From NCBI RefSeq assembly GCF_002855495.1, contig NZ_PKRO01000002.1:124001-188000 (forward strand): a stretch of 64,000 nucleotides of DNA, read 5' to 3'. This DNA is from Porphyrobacter sp. TH134 (lineage in GTDB: Bacteria; Pseudomonadota; Alphaproteobacteria; Sphingomonadales; Sphingomonadaceae). Position numbers and translations under genes: made by a program. A model generated the notes under the pieces. That model had not been told where the DNA came from. It ran no database searches and saw nothing but the letters and a program-made list of their open reading frames with translations. Shown one piece after another: positions 36,415 to 45,782 of this stretch. Position 1 is the first letter of the stretch; each line of letters opens with the position of its first letter.

Positions 36415-36560
36415 GGAAAAGTTTGGGAGAGGATGCCTGAAAGGCGAGACCTAAATGGCGCAAGGCGTGCAATTGTGCAAGTGCGAAAGGAACACATTTG
36501 ATTGCAAAGAACGCAATTAACGTCCGGAACGGTGTGATTTTGTGCGCAAAGACGCACCGA
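36385..36560 (-). ncRNA. Candidate small RNA ending in the orphan terminator
   Basis: The 525-base gap 36,238-36,762 has no convincing protein gene. Its minus strand has a hairpin GTGCG/CGCAC (about 36,562-36,547), an unpaired C/U-rich stretch CATCCTCTCCC just before the terminator, and then the terminator with its T run. A C/U-rich single-stranded stretch that can pair with Shine-Dalgarno sequences next to a terminator is typical of alphaproteobacterial trans-acting small RNAs. The 5' end and promoter are not determined, so the limits are approximate. Confidence 0.35.
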
Positions 36561-36762
36561 ACTGCTCAAAAAGGAGTCAATCGCCTAAATCTTAGGCAGA
36601 GTTCGCGATTATTACCGTTTTGCGACGCAACATGAATGGCGATTCGACTCGGCGACTCGCTTGGGCGTGACAGCGCCCCATGAACGCACTAATCACTCGC
36701 CAGATCCCGGAGACGGGATTCTCGTCGCGAGACCAACACCCACAGCATGCAGGCCATTTTCG

Positions 36763-37485
36763 ATGTCCAAGCTTTATCCTGACGCTTCCAGCGCGCTTGA
36801 CGGCGTTCTTCGCAACAACATGCTGATCGCCGCCGGGGGCTTTGGCCTGTGCGGCCTGCCGGAACGCTTGCTCGACGCCATCCGCGATGCGGGGGTTACG
36901 GGTCTGACCTTTGCCAGCAACAATGCCGGGATCGACAACGAAGGCATCGGCAAGCTGCTGCGCACCCGGCAGGTGAAGAAGATGATCAGTTCCTACGTCG
37001 GCGAGAACAAGGAGTTCGAGCGGCAGTATCTCAGCGGAGAGCTTGAGGTGGAATTCTGTCCGCAGGGCACGCTGGCCGAGCGGATGCGTGCAGGCGGCGC
37101 GGGCATCCCGGGCTTCTACACCCGCACCGGGGTCGGCACCGAAGTTGCGGTGGGCAAGGAGCACAAGGACTTCCCCGACCGCGATGGCGTGATGCAGACC
37201 TACATCCTTGAACACGGGATCATGGCGGACCTTGCCATCGTGAAAGCCTGGAAGGCGGATACCACCGGCAACCTGATTTTCCGCAAGACGGCGCGCAATT
37301 TCAATCTGCCCGCCGCGACCTGCGGCAAGATCTGCGTGGCCGAGGTGGAAGAAGTGGTACCCGCTGGCAGCCTCGATCCCGATCAGATCCACCTTGCCGG
37401 CGTATTCGTGAACCGGATTGTCTGCGGCGCACCCTACGATAAGAAGATCGAGTTCCGGACCGTGCGGGAGAGGGAGGCGGCATAA
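36763..37485 (+). CDS. scoA: 3-oxoacid CoA-transferase, subunit A
   Basis: A 240-residue class I CoA-transferase alpha chain that would move CoA from succinyl-CoA to acetoacetate or another 3-oxoacid. Landmarks are IAAGGFGLCGLPERLLDAI, FASNNAGIDNEGIGKLL, KKMISSYVGENKEFERQYL and PGFYTRTGVGTEVAVG. The ATG at 36,763 begins the family homology; the longer frame is spurious. Its TAA overlaps the ATG of a lipoprotein gene, and the B subunit follows that gene. Confidence 0.93.
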   Translation: MSKLYPDASSALDGVLRNNMLIAAGGFGLCGLPERLLDAIRDAGVTGLTFASNNAGIDNEGIGKLLRTRQVKKMISSYVGENKEFERQYLSGELEVEFCPQGTLAERMRAGGAGIPGFYTRTGVGTEVAVGKEHKDFPDRDGVMQTYILEHGIMADLAIVKAWKADTTGNLIFRKTARNFNLPAATCGKICVAEVEEVVPAGSLDPDQIHLAGVFVNRIVCGAPYDKKIEFRTVREREAA

Positions 37486-38438
37486 TGGATCGCAGGCTTG
37501 CATTCGTTCCCTTGCTGGCACTGGCAAGCACAGCGCTGCCCGGTTGTGTGGCGGTCGCGATTCCGGCGTTGGCCGGATCGGCGGTGGTGGGATCACGGGT
37601 GACGGACAATCCGGCTGATCCTGCGCCTGAAGCAACGCCCGCAGTAGAGGCTGAACCGGCTGCGCGCACGGCAGTTTTGCCCCCTGTGACCGCGCCTGTG
37701 CCGCCGCAGGTTTCCGCGCCGGTTGCAGCGTCATCGGCAGTGCTCCCGCCGCCGCCCGCACTCCCGCCCGCGCCCGCACCCGCACCTGCCCCCGCTGCCG
37801 TGACGACGTTGCCGCCGGTGTTCACCGCGCCCGGACCATCCGCCGCCCCGGTGAGCGCGCCTGCCGAATTCAGCGAATTTGTCCGCTACACCCGTCTTGC
37901 CGCCGCTACGGCCGCCGAGGGCGAGGAAGGCAGGCTGTCGGCCATGCTCAGCGATCCGGTTGCCGTTGATGGGGCGCGCCGCCGCTGCGCTGCCAGCGAA
38001 CAGACGGTTGCCGTGATCGACCTTGACCCGGTCGGAGGGGTGTTTGCAGTGCCGCCTGCCCCGCGGGCCGCGCCCGGCTTTGCACAGGCGCTTGCGTCCC
38101 TGCGCGAGGCGGGTGTGGTGATCGCGTGGATTTCCAACCTTTCGACGGACGAATCCGGCGCTATGCGCAGCGCGCTGGAGCAATCCGGGCTGGATCCGCG
38201 CGGGCAGGACATCATCTCGCTCCGGCTTGATACCAGCAATACCAAGCAGCAGCGCATGGAGAGCCTTGCGGCCACCACCTGCATCATCGCGATCGCCGGG
38301 GACGAACGCCCCGATTTCGACGAGCGGTTCAAATATCTGCGCAGCCCCGAAGCCGGGGCCGGGCTGGAACCTGTGATTGGCAAAGGCTGGTTCCTGATCG
38401 AGCCCCCCTTTGCGACCGAAGGAATGAATGCCCAATGA
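37485..38438 (+). CDS. HAD-like lipoprotein between scoA and scoB
   Basis: A 317-residue protein. The signal [20 protein letters not shown] ends in a lipobox cysteine at residue 21. Residues about 45-125 are a Pro/Ala/Val-rich linker. The C-terminal 170 residues look like a HAD fold: [18 protein letters not shown] in the place of the DxD motif, [10 protein letters not shown] as motif II and [13 protein letters not shown] as a possible motif IV. The second aspartate of DxD is present (DLD). It overlaps scoA by TAATG and scoB by ATGA, so all three are translated together. Why a surface lipoprotein sits inside a cytosolic enzyme operon is unclear. Confidence 0.7.
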   Translation: MDRRLAFVPLLALASTALPGCVAVAIPALAGSAVVGSRVTDNPADPAPEATPAVEAEPAARTAVLPPVTAPVPPQVSAPVAASSAVLPPPPALPPAPAPAPAPAAVTTLPPVFTAPGPSAAPVSAPAEFSEFVRYTRLAAATAAEGEEGRLSAMLSDPVAVDGARRRCAASEQTVAVIDLDPVGGVFAVPPAPRAAPGFAQALASLREAGVVIAWISNLSTDESGAMRSALEQSGLDPRGQDIISLRLDTSNTKQQRMESLAATTCIIAIAGDERPDFDERFKYLRSPEAGAGLEPVIGKGWFLIEPPFATEGMNAQ

Positions 38439-39100
38439 CCCCACTTCCGACCGGCTGGACCCGCGACCAGATGGCCGCGCGCGCGGCCCGCGAATTGCAG
38501 GATGGCTATTACGTCAATCTCGGCATCGGCATCCCGACGCTGGTGGCCAACCACATTCCCGATGGGATGATGGTGACCCTGCAAAGCGAAAACGGGATGC
38601 TGGGCATCGGGCCCTTCCCCTATGATGACGAGGTCGACGCCGACCTCATCAATGCGGGCAAGCAGACCATCAGCGAATTGCCGCACAGCGCCTATTTTGA
38701 CAGCGCGACCAGCTTTGCGATGATCCGCGGCGGTCATATCGACCTCACTGTGCTGGGCGCGATGGAGGTGGCCGAGAACGGCGACATCGCTAACTGGATG
38801 ATCCCCGGCAAGATGATCAAGGGCATGGGCGGCGCGATGGATCTGGTCGCGGGCGTCAAGAAGATCATCGTGGTGATGGACCACACCGCCAAGGATGGGA
38901 CACCGAAGTTTATCCCGGCCTGCACGCTGCCGCTGACAGGGGCGGGCGTGGTCGACATGGTCATCACCAATCTCGCCGTGTTTGCCCGCCCCGATCACGC
39001 CTCGCCGTTCCGCCTGATCGAGACCGCGCCGGGCGTTACCGAAGCCGATATCGCGGCCACCACCACCGCGCATTACATCCCGGCGCTGGCGCAAAGCTAA
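38435..39100 (+). CDS. scoB: 3-oxoacid CoA-transferase, subunit B
   Basis: A 221-residue beta chain. The catalytic glutamate is in [16 protein letters not shown] (about residue 51), preceded by [17 protein letters not shown] and followed by [20 protein letters not shown] and [20 protein letters not shown]. With scoA it forms the complete enzyme. The start overlaps the preceding gene's stop by four bases. Confidence 0.95.
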   Translation: MTPLPTGWTRDQMAARAARELQDGYYVNLGIGIPTLVANHIPDGMMVTLQSENGMLGIGPFPYDDEVDADLINAGKQTISELPHSAYFDSATSFAMIRGGHIDLTVLGAMEVAENGDIANWMIPGKMIKGMGGAMDLVAGVKKIIVVMDHTAKDGTPKFIPACTLPLTGAGVVDMVITNLAVFARPDHASPFRLIETAPGVTEADIAATTTAHYIPALAQS

Positions 39101-39112
39101 GCTGCCGCGGCG

Positions 39113-39583
39113 ATGCTGGCCTTCAATACCTTTCTGTTCCTGCATCATGCCGGGGTGATCCTGCTGGTCGGCAACATCACGGTCACGGCGGTGTGGAAGG
39201 TGTTTGCCAACCGCACGCAGGATGCGCGGATCATCGGTTTCGGGCAGCGGCTGGTGACGGGCACCGATTTCGGCCTGACCGTGCCGGGGATCGCACTGAC
39301 CATGCTGGGCGGCTATGGCGCGGCGATCGTGATGGATTATCCGCTGTTTGAAGATGTGTGGCTGGTCGCCAGTCAGGTGCTGTTCGTGGCAGCCGGCGTG
39401 ATCTGGCTGGGTATTCTGGTGCCTATTCAGGTGCAGCAAGCCCGGCTGGCCCGCGGGTTTGAAGACGGCGGCACCGTCACCGCGGAATACCGCGCCTTGT
39501 CGCGCCGCTGGATCACGTGGGGCCTCATCAGCACGGTGCCGATGGTGGCGGTGCTGGTGCTGATGGTGGTGAAGCCAACGTGA
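39113..39583 (+). CDS. DUF2269 family integral membrane protein
   Basis: A 156-residue protein with four hydrophobic helices, opening LAFNTFLFLHHAGVILLVGN and ending in a helix TWGLISTVPMVAVLVLMVV. The pattern, with an early histidine pair in a helix, matches small DUF2269 proteins of unknown function. It lies 12 bases after scoB and overlaps the next gene's GTG (GTGA), so it belongs to the same operon. Confidence 0.75.
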   Translation: MLAFNTFLFLHHAGVILLVGNITVTAVWKVFANRTQDARIIGFGQRLVTGTDFGLTVPGIALTMLGGYGAAIVMDYPLFEDVWLVASQVLFVAAGVIWLGILVPIQVQQARLARGFEDGGTVTAEYRALSRRWITWGLISTVPMVAVLVLMVVKPT

Positions 39584-40737
39584 CCGATTGGCTGAGCGCC
39601 CCGCGCAACCCCAAGGCGCCGCTGGCGGGCCTCAAGGTGGTGGAACTGGCGCGGGTGCTGGCTGGTCCGTTTTGCGGGCAGATCCTTGCCGATCTGGGTG
39701 CGGACGTCATCAAGGTTGAAAGCCCCGAAGGCGACGGCACCCGGCTGTGGGGGCCGCCTTGGGTCGAGCGGGTGGACGCCACTGGAAAGGTTCACCGCGA
39801 GGCGGCCTATTACCACGCCTGCAACCGGGGCAAACGCTCGATCATCGCCGACTTCGGCGCGGCGGATGACCTTGCGCGGGTTCGCCAACTGTGTGCCGGG
39901 GCCGACGTGGTCATCGAGAATTTCAAGACCGGCAGCCTTGCCAAATTCGGGCTCGATTATGCCAGCCTTGCGGCCGCCAATCCGGGGCTGGTCTATTGCT
40001 CGATCACCGGCTTCGGCCAGACCGGGCCACGCGCGCACGAGGCGGGGTATGACTTCGTCGCCCAAGGCATGAGCGGGCTGATGTCGCTGACGGGTGAGCC
40101 TGAAGGCCACCCGGTCAAGATGGGCATCTCGATCAGCGATCTGGCGACCGGCGTGTGGGCGGCGAATGGCGTGCAGGCGGCGCTGCTGATGCGCGCGCGC
40201 ACGGGGCGCGGCCAGCAGGTCGATATGAGCCTGCTCGATTGTTCGGTCGGGCTGCTCGCCAATCAGGCGACCTATTTCTTTACCACCGGGGGCAATCCGC
40301 CCCGCATGGGCAATGCCCATGCGCAGGTGGCACCTTACGGCGTGTTCGCGGTGAGCGACGGGCATGTGATCCTTGCACCGGCGAATGACGGGTTGTTCGC
40401 CAAGCTGATGGTGGTGCTGGGGCTGGGCCATCTGACGCGCGATCCGCGTTTTGCCGCCAATGGCGACCGGACGGCGAACGCCGCCGCGCTTGACGCGGAA
40501 ATCGCTGCTGCGGCGGCAGGCTGGACCAAGCAGGGCTTGCTTGATGCATGCCATGCGGCGGGCGTTCCGGCGGGGCCGATCAACCGGCTGGACGAGGTGT
40601 TTGCCGATCCGCAGGTGATCGCGCGCGGGATGCGGGTGGAACTGGGCGGGATGGCTGGGGTGCGCAGCCCCTTTACCTTTTCGGACGCAGAACTGGCGCT
40701 GGACCGGCCTTCTCCGATCCACGGGGAACATGGTTAG
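39580..40737 (+). CDS. Class III CoA-transferase (CaiB/BaiF family)
   Basis: A 385-residue protein. Family landmarks: PLAGLKVVELARVLAGPFCG, LGADVIKVESPEGDGTR, FKTGSLAKFGLDY, SITGFGQTGPRAHEAGYDFV with the catalytic aspartate and QGMSGLMSLTG. These enzymes transfer CoA between carboxylic acids without a free intermediate. The start is a GTG that overlaps the DUF2269 stop. As the last gene of the scoA operon it suggests a catabolic route for an organic acid; the substrate is not evident. Confidence 0.92.
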   Translation: MTDWLSAPRNPKAPLAGLKVVELARVLAGPFCGQILADLGADVIKVESPEGDGTRLWGPPWVERVDATGKVHREAAYYHACNRGKRSIIADFGAADDLARVRQLCAGADVVIENFKTGSLAKFGLDYASLAAANPGLVYCSITGFGQTGPRAHEAGYDFVAQGMSGLMSLTGEPEGHPVKMGISISDLATGVWAANGVQAALLMRARTGRGQQVDMSLLDCSVGLLANQATYFFTTGGNPPRMGNAHAQVAPYGVFAVSDGHVILAPANDGLFAKLMVVLGLGHLTRDPRFAANGDRTANAAALDAEIAAAAAGWTKQGLLDACHAAGVPAGPINRLDEVFADPQVIARGMRVELGGMAGVRSPFTFSDAELALDRPSPIHGEHG

Positions 40738-41930
40738 GAAAGCGCTTTGGCGCCGGCGCGCCACAGACGTTCGAACGGGCCTTGGCCGAAGCGCTCCACC
40801 CATAAGGGCGACAACGCCAGCATCGCGGCCACCGGCACCAGTCCCAGCGCGAAGGCCTGCCAGCGGGTAACTTCGCCAAACAGGCCGAGGCCCCAGCTGG
40901 CAAAGATCGCGGAGAGAACCGCGCTGGTCATCAGATAATTGGTCAGCGACAACCGCCCCACCATCGCCAGCCGCCGCGTCAAGCCACTGTCCTGATTGAG
41001 AAATGCCATCCCCAGCGCGGCATAGCTCACGGCCAGCGCCATGTCGAACGGGGCTGACAGTATTAGCGCGACAGGGCCGACCAGCGCGGCGGGAAAGCCC
41101 TCGGCCACCAGCCATGCCGCCAGCCCTAGCAGCCCCGGCAGCGCCACCAGCGCCCCGAATCCGGCGATCCGTTGCAGGTGAAAGGTCCGCCATTCCCCCT
41201 TCAGCATCCCGCCCCGCCACAGCGCCATGCCCAGCGCCATCGCCGACAGATTGATCGGCAGGGACGCCGCCACGGCTTTCATCTGCGCCGGTATCGCCAG
41301 ACCGCGCCGCGCGACCCGCTCTGACAACCCCTCGCGGCCCTGTTCCAGCAACAGCGTCATGGTCGGCGCGTCGCGGCCAAACTGCCGCTCGGCCCAGAGC
41401 AGCGCGTCAGAGCCCCAATGTTTCATGTGAAACATGGCCAAGGGCGGGCCTAACGCGCTCATGCCCAGCGCAAGATGGACCAAGAGCAGGCCCAGCGCCA
41501 CCGCCAGCAACCGCCCCGCCGTCAACCCCGCCAGCAGCGGCATCGCCAGCCCCGCCAGCGCATAGGCGCGCAGCACGTCATTGCTGGCGAGCAGCGTCGC
41601 ATGCACCAGACCGATCGCCAGCAGCACCGCCATCCGCGCATAATGCGCGCGCCACGGCGTTTCTCCGCTGCGTTCGATCAGGATCAGGCAGCCGACGCCG
41701 AACAGCATGGCGAACAAGGTGCGGAACTTGTCTTCGATGAAGACGAAACTGCCCAGCCACACCCAGTAATCGACCGGCCCGATCCCGCCGTAGGACAGCG
41801 GATTGTAATAGGCCGGGCCCGGCAGTGCGAAAGCGTGGACATTCATGCCGACAATCCCGATCACCGCAATCCCGCGCAGCGCGTCAAGCGCGGGGATGCG
41901 GGGCGGGTGAGGGGATAGGGGTGCCGACAC
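40734..41930 (-). CDS. DUF418 family membrane protein
   Basis: A 398-residue multi-pass protein. The N-terminal part IPALDALRGIAVIGIVGMNV and VDYWVWLGSFVFIEDKFRTL, and the C-terminal GRLSLTNYLMTSAVLSAIF are hallmark DUF418 stretches. Function unknown; members are thought to be transporters or acyltransferase-like. It ends with a 4-base overlap against the CoA-transferase. A parS-like sequence lies inside this gene at 41,419-41,434, where it encodes MFHMKH. Confidence 0.88.
   Translation of the reverse strand: MSAPLSPHPPRIPALDALRGIAVIGIVGMNVHAFALPGPAYYNPLSYGGIGPVDYWVWLGSFVFIEDKFRTLFAMLFGVGCLILIERSGETPWRAHYARMAVLLAIGLVHATLLASNDVLRAYALAGLAMPLLAGLTAGRLLAVALGLLLVHLALGMSALGPPLAMFHMKHWGSDALLWAERQFGRDAPTMTLLLEQGREGLSERVARRGLAIPAQMKAVAASLPINLSAMALGMALWRGGMLKGEWRTFHLQRIAGFGALVALPGLLGLAAWLVAEGFPAALVGPVALILSAPFDMALAVSYAALGMAFLNQDSGLTRRLAMVGRLSLTNYLMTSAVLSAIFASWGLGLFGEVTRWQAFALGLVPVAAMLALSPLWVERFGQGPFERLWRAGAKALS
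41419..41434. promoter_or_regulatory. parS-like site with one mismatch, within the DUF418 gene
   Basis: TGTTTCATGTGAAACA differs from the perfect parS at 33,892 by one central base (T for C). It is 7.5 kb from that site and is extended on both sides (A...T), as the first copy is. Single-mismatch parS sites do bind ParB in several species, but binding here is unproven. Confidence 0.55.
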
Positions 41931-41964
41931 ACAGCACCCTTACCGCAAAATCAGGCCAAGAAAA

Positions 41965-43176
41965 TCAGGCGAGTGCAGCCTTGAGATCGGCGACCAGATC
42001 CAGCCGTTCCCACGGGAACAGATCGCCGGTCGCCTTGCGCCCGAAGTGGCCATAGGCCGCAGTCGGCTGGTAGATCGGCTTGTTGAGGCCCAGATGCGTG
42101 CGGATGCTGCGCGGGGTCAGGCCACCGAGCTTGGCGATGCCGAGGATTGCCGCTTCGATCTTGTCGTCGCCGACGGTGCCGGTGTCATGCGTGTCGACAT
42201 AGAGCGACAGCGGCTTCGACACGCCGATGGCATAGGCGATCTGGATCGTGCAGCGGGTCGCCAGACCGGCAGCCACCACGTTCTTGGCGAGGTAGCGGGT
42301 GATATAGGCGGCCGAGCGGTCAACCTTGGTCGGGTCCTTCCCGCTGAACGCGCCGCCACCGTGCGGCGAGGCACCGCCATAGGTATCAACGATGATCTTG
42401 CGGCCCGTCAGACCCGCATCGCCATCCGGCCCGCCGATTTCAAAAGTGCCGGTGGGGTTGATGAAATATTCCGTCTCGCGCAGCAGCACAGGCGGGATCA
42501 CATCGGCGATCACGCCCTTTACATAGGCTTCCAGTTCCGCCTGCTTGGCCGGGTTGTTCTCGTCATAGCCCGGCTTGTGCTGGGTCGAGACGACCACGGC
42601 GGTCGCGGCGACCGGCAGCGAGCCTTCGTAACGCAGCGTCACCTGGCTCTTGGCATCGGGTTCGAGAAAGGGGGCCGCGCCCGAGTGGCGGTCAGCCGCC
42701 ATGCGTTCCAGGATCTTGTGGCTGTAATACAGGGTCGCGGGCATCAGATCGGGGGTTTCGTCGGTGGCGTAACCGAACATGATCCCCTGATCGCCTGCGC
42801 CTTCATCCTTGTTCTCGCCGGCGTCCACGCCCTGCGCGATGTGGGCCGACTGGCCGTGCAGACGGTTGATGAATTCGAACTTTTCCCAGTGGAAGCCGTC
42901 CTGTTCATAGCCGATGCGCTTCACCGTTTCGCGGACGGTCTTTTCGATCTCTTCCTGCGCGCCGGGGGCCCATGCGCCGTTCTCGTAAACGCCCTTGCAG
43001 CGGATTTCGCCCGCCAGCACGACCAGCTGGGTGGTGGTCAGGGTTTCGCAGGCGATGCGCGCTTCGGGGTCTTTCGACAGGAACAGATCGACGATGGCGT
43101 CCGAAATCTGGTCGGCAACCTTGTCGGGGTGGCCTTCGGAGACGCTTTCGGAAGTGAACAGGTAATTGGTGCGCAT
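41965..43176 (-). CDS. metK: S-adenosylmethionine synthetase
   Basis: A 403-residue enzyme that makes SAM from methionine and [23 protein letters not shown] at the N-terminus, [18 protein letters not shown], and the later [20 protein letters not shown] and [15 protein letters not shown] are the classical signatures. The ATG at 43,176 follows AGGGGAT; the longer frame is not supported. A three-armed repeat 50-75 bases upstream probably regulates it. Confidence 0.97.
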   Translation of the reverse strand: MRTNYLFTSESVSEGHPDKVADQISDAIVDLFLSKDPEARIACETLTTTQLVVLAGEIRCKGVYENGAWAPGAQEEIEKTVRETVKRIGYEQDGFHWEKFEFINRLHGQSAHIAQGVDAGENKDEGAGDQGIMFGYATDETPDLMPATLYYSHKILERMAADRHSGAAPFLEPDAKSQVTLRYEGSLPVAATAVVVSTQHKPGYDENNPAKQAELEAYVKGVIADVIPPVLLRETEYFINPTGTFEIGGPDGDAGLTGRKIIVDTYGGASPHGGGAFSGKDPTKVDRSAAYITRYLAKNVVAAGLATRCTIQIAYAIGVSKPLSLYVDTHDTGTVGDDKIEAAILGIAKLGGLTPRSIRTHLGLNKPIYQPTAAYGHFGRKATGDLFPWERLDLVADLKAALA

Positions 43177-43224
43177 GGGTATCCCCTGAGGGCTGGAGCT
43201 GCGGTGCGGCAAGGATCGGGATGA

Positions 43225-43252
43225 CCTTATACAGATATAAGGAAACCTTTAT
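43225..43252 (-). promoter_or_regulatory. Operator-like triple repeat upstream of metK
   Basis: On the plus strand the arms read CCTTATA, then TATAAGG, then CCTTTAT, separated by four and three bases, so the middle arm can pair with either neighbour. The arms overlap the most AT-rich stretch of the metK leader, where a -10 box would be expected. It could be a repressor site or a switching hairpin. I do not recognise a known SAM riboswitch here. Confidence 0.45.
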
Positions 43253-43275
43253 GTCCTACGGCTTACGGCTTTGCC

Positions 43276-44886
43276 CTAGCCGTGCCGGTTGGTCAGCGCA
43301 AGCACTCTCGGCAAGCTCAGCCCGGCCACCACAAACAGCGCGGCCCACACCAGCGTCAGGCCATGGCCCCACTGCGCGAACAGGGTGGGGGCACGGGCGG
43401 CGGGGATGAAACCGTCCAGCTTGTCGGCCTTGCCGGTGCCGATATGCCCGCGCACTACCCCGTCCGCGTCGATCACCGCGCTGATGCCGGTGGTGGTCGA
43501 GCGCAGCACCGGCAGGCCTTCTTCGATTGCGCGCATCCGTGCCTGCCCGACGAATTGCGGCGATCCCCATGCGCCGAACCAGCCATCATTCGACGGGTTG
43601 AACAGGAAATCGGGCCGGTTCGCCGGGTCGGTGACCTCGCCCGAAAAGACGATCTCGTAGCAGATCTGCACCCCGATCTTGCCGTGCACGCCCAGATCCA
43701 GCGTGCGCGGGCCGGGGCCGGGCAGATAGTCGATGCTGCCCGCCACCAACCGCGACAGGCCGAGCGGCTCCAGCAGCGGGCGCAGCGGCAGATATTCACC
43801 GTAAGGCACCAGATGCGCCTTGTCGTATCCGCCGACAATCGCGCCTGCGCCATTGATCGCCATCACCGAATTGCGCGCGCTGAGCGCTGCCGGGATGCCA
43901 TCGGGGCGGCGGCCGATATTGAGGTTCACCACCCCGGTCAGCAGCGCCGATTGCGGGCCGATCACCGTGCCGATGCGCTTGCGGGCGAGCGCCGGATCGC
44001 CGCCCGCGGTCATCTGGAGATAATAGCGCGCCGGATAACCGTCTTCGAGATAGTCCGGCACCGCGCTTTCGGGCCACAGCACCAGCCGCGATTGGTTCTG
44101 GCCGGGGCTGGTGAGCCGAGCGAGGCGGGCGAACTGCTCCTCGAACTTCGACCCGTCGTTGATCTCGGACTGCGGGATGTAGGGCTGGACCAGCGTGTAG
44201 CGCAGACCTTTGACCGGCGGGGTGACGTCGAGGGCAGAGATATGCATCGCCGCGGCCGTGACCAGCGCGCCTGCGCCGCCGATAACCCAGCGGCGCTGTG
44301 TCAACGCCCACAGCAGCAGAGTCGCCAGGATCAGGGCCAATCCCGACAAGGCATAGGTGCCCAGCCATGGGAGCAGCATCGCGAGGCCAGGCGCATCCCA
44401 GCCCCCCAGCAGCATCAGCCCCACCGGCGGCCACGGGTATCCTGTAAACACCCAGCCGCGCAGCCATTCGGTCACAGTCCACGCGCCCGCCAGCACCAGC
44501 CCGAAGGCCCACAGCGGGCGCCGGCGCGCCAGCAGGTGCGCCGCCAGTGCAGCGAGCGCCGGATACCACGCGAGGTAGATGCACAGCAGCGGCACAGCAG
44601 CCCAGCCCAGCACCTCGGGCATTTTCGCCTGATGGGTAAAGGCGGTCGCGATCCAGTTATTGGCGAGCGTCAGATGCGCCCAGCCGAACAACCACCCCAG
44701 CCCCAGCGCGCTGCGCCAGGTGGGGGCGGCGTGGATCAACCACACAAACCCCGCCAACGCGGCAAGGCCCAGCGGCCACAGATGGAGCGGCGGGTAAGCG
44801 CAGGCCCCGATCAGCCCCAACAGGATGGCGGCGAGCGCCGGGCGGCGCTGCACCAGCGCCGCTGCCGCAGCCAGCCGTTCCATCAT
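43276..44886 (-). CDS. lnt: Apolipoprotein N-acyltransferase
   Basis: A 536-residue inner-membrane enzyme that adds the third acyl chain to lipoproteins. About seven hydrophobic helices occupy residues 1-230. The nitrilase-like domain follows, with the catalytic glutamate in LVLWPESAVPDYL, the lysine in YDKAHLVPYGEYLP and the cysteine in VQICYEIVFSG; a last helix is at the C-terminus. The start is five bases after the stop of the DUF4167 gene, so the two are in one transcript. Confidence 0.95.
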   Translation of the reverse strand: MMERLAAAAALVQRRPALAAILLGLIGACAYPPLHLWPLGLAALAGFVWLIHAAPTWRSALGLGWLFGWAHLTLANNWIATAFTHQAKMPEVLGWAAVPLLCIYLAWYPALAALAAHLLARRRPLWAFGLVLAGAWTVTEWLRGWVFTGYPWPPVGLMLLGGWDAPGLAMLLPWLGTYALSGLALILATLLLWALTQRRWVIGGAGALVTAAAMHISALDVTPPVKGLRYTLVQPYIPQSEINDGSKFEEQFARLARLTSPGQNQSRLVLWPESAVPDYLEDGYPARYYLQMTAGGDPALARKRIGTVIGPQSALLTGVVNLNIGRRPDGIPAALSARNSVMAINGAGAIVGGYDKAHLVPYGEYLPLRPLLEPLGLSRLVAGSIDYLPGPGPRTLDLGVHGKIGVQICYEIVFSGEVTDPANRPDFLFNPSNDGWFGAWGSPQFVGQARMRAIEEGLPVLRSTTTGISAVIDADGVVRGHIGTGKADKLDGFIPAARAPTLFAQWGHGLTLVWAALFVVAGLSLPRVLALTNRHG

Positions 44887-44891
44887 AGCAA

Positions 44892-45782
44892 TCAGTCGAC
44901 CGTTTCGAGCGCGCCGCCGCTTTCGCCTGAACCGCCATCGTCGCCGCGGATCGACGGCGGCAGGATCGACGAATCGATCACCGCCCGATCATCGTCAGCG
45001 GCCTTGCGCGGGCGACGGGCGCGGGCAGGCTTGTCTGCGCGCGGTTCGGCAGCCGTCTCGGGGCGCGAAGCTTCAGCCCGATCGGAGCGGTTTTCGCCGC
45101 CTTCGGCCCGTTCGGCGCGTTCCGCACGGGGCGGGCGCGGGGCGCGTTCGGGGCGTTCTGCGCGGTTATCATCGCGTCCGCCTTCACGCCCATTTTCACG
45201 CCCACCTTCACGCCCACCTTCTCTGGGCGCCTTGCGCGGCTGGCGGCGGGCATTGGGCTGGCGGGCCTGCTGGTTGCCGCGGTCAGCGTGGCTGTCATCG
45301 CTGCGCCCGTCACCGCGCTCATCATCGCGGCTGTCACGCGCGAAGGATTCGCTGTCCTCACCCTGTTCGCTGTCGTCCGCACCTGCGCGCGGGGCATTGT
45401 CCTGCTGTTCGTAGCGCGAGCGCGTTGACTGATCGTTGCGGCGCACCGAGCCGAAATCAATATCATCGTCGCCGTAGTCTTCGGCCTGGTCACGCTCGTC
45501 ATTGCGGCGTGCATTGGCGCCGGGGCCGCGCTGCTCGTCAACGCGGGCCTTGTTGTCCGCGATCACCCGGAAATAGTGGTCGGCAAACTGGAGATAGTAC
45601 TCCATCTGCACCCGGTCACCATTGTGGTGGGCGTCCTGCGCGAGCTTCTTGTACTTGTCGAGCATCTGGGGGGCATTGCCGCGCGCCCGGCTGTCGATCC
45701 GGTTGAGCTGGGCGCCATTGCCGCCTTGACTGCGATTGCCGCGTCCACGACGACGGTTATTCCGGTTGTTATTGTTATTCAA
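44892..45782 (-). CDS. DUF4167 domain protein
   Basis: A 296-residue basic and highly charged protein. The alphaproteobacterial DUF4167 domain is residues 1-80: an Asn/Arg-rich start followed by SRARGNAPQMLDKYKKLAQD and DRVQMEYYLQFADHYFRVIA. The remainder is low complexity, with Arg/Glu/Gly repeats (EGGREGGRENGREGGRD) and basic RPPRAERAERAEGG-like stretches, and probably disordered. RNA or ribosome binding would fit, but the function is not established. It follows a 276-base untranslated gap. Confidence 0.85.
   Translation of the reverse strand: MNNNNNRNNRRRGRGNRSQGGNGAQLNRIDSRARGNAPQMLDKYKKLAQDAHHNGDRVQMEYYLQFADHYFRVIADNKARVDEQRGPGANARRNDERDQAEDYGDDDIDFGSVRRNDQSTRSRYEQQDNAPRAGADDSEQGEDSESFARDSRDDERGDGRSDDSHADRGNQQARQPNARRQPRKAPREGGREGGRENGREGGRDDNRAERPERAPRPPRAERAERAEGGENRSDRAEASRPETAAEPRADKPARARRPRKAADDDRAVIDSSILPPSIRGDDGGSGESGGALETVD

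Noticed and set aside
43177..43275. Known SAM or SAM-SAH riboswitch upstream of metK
   Set aside because: I could not fit the leader to any such fold; only the three-arm repeat is clear.
45130..45260. Arg/Glu/Gly repeats in the DUF4167 gene as a tandem repeat locus or CRISPR
   Set aside because: They are codon-level low-complexity repeats within a coding frame with irregular units; no regular spacers are present anywhere in the window.
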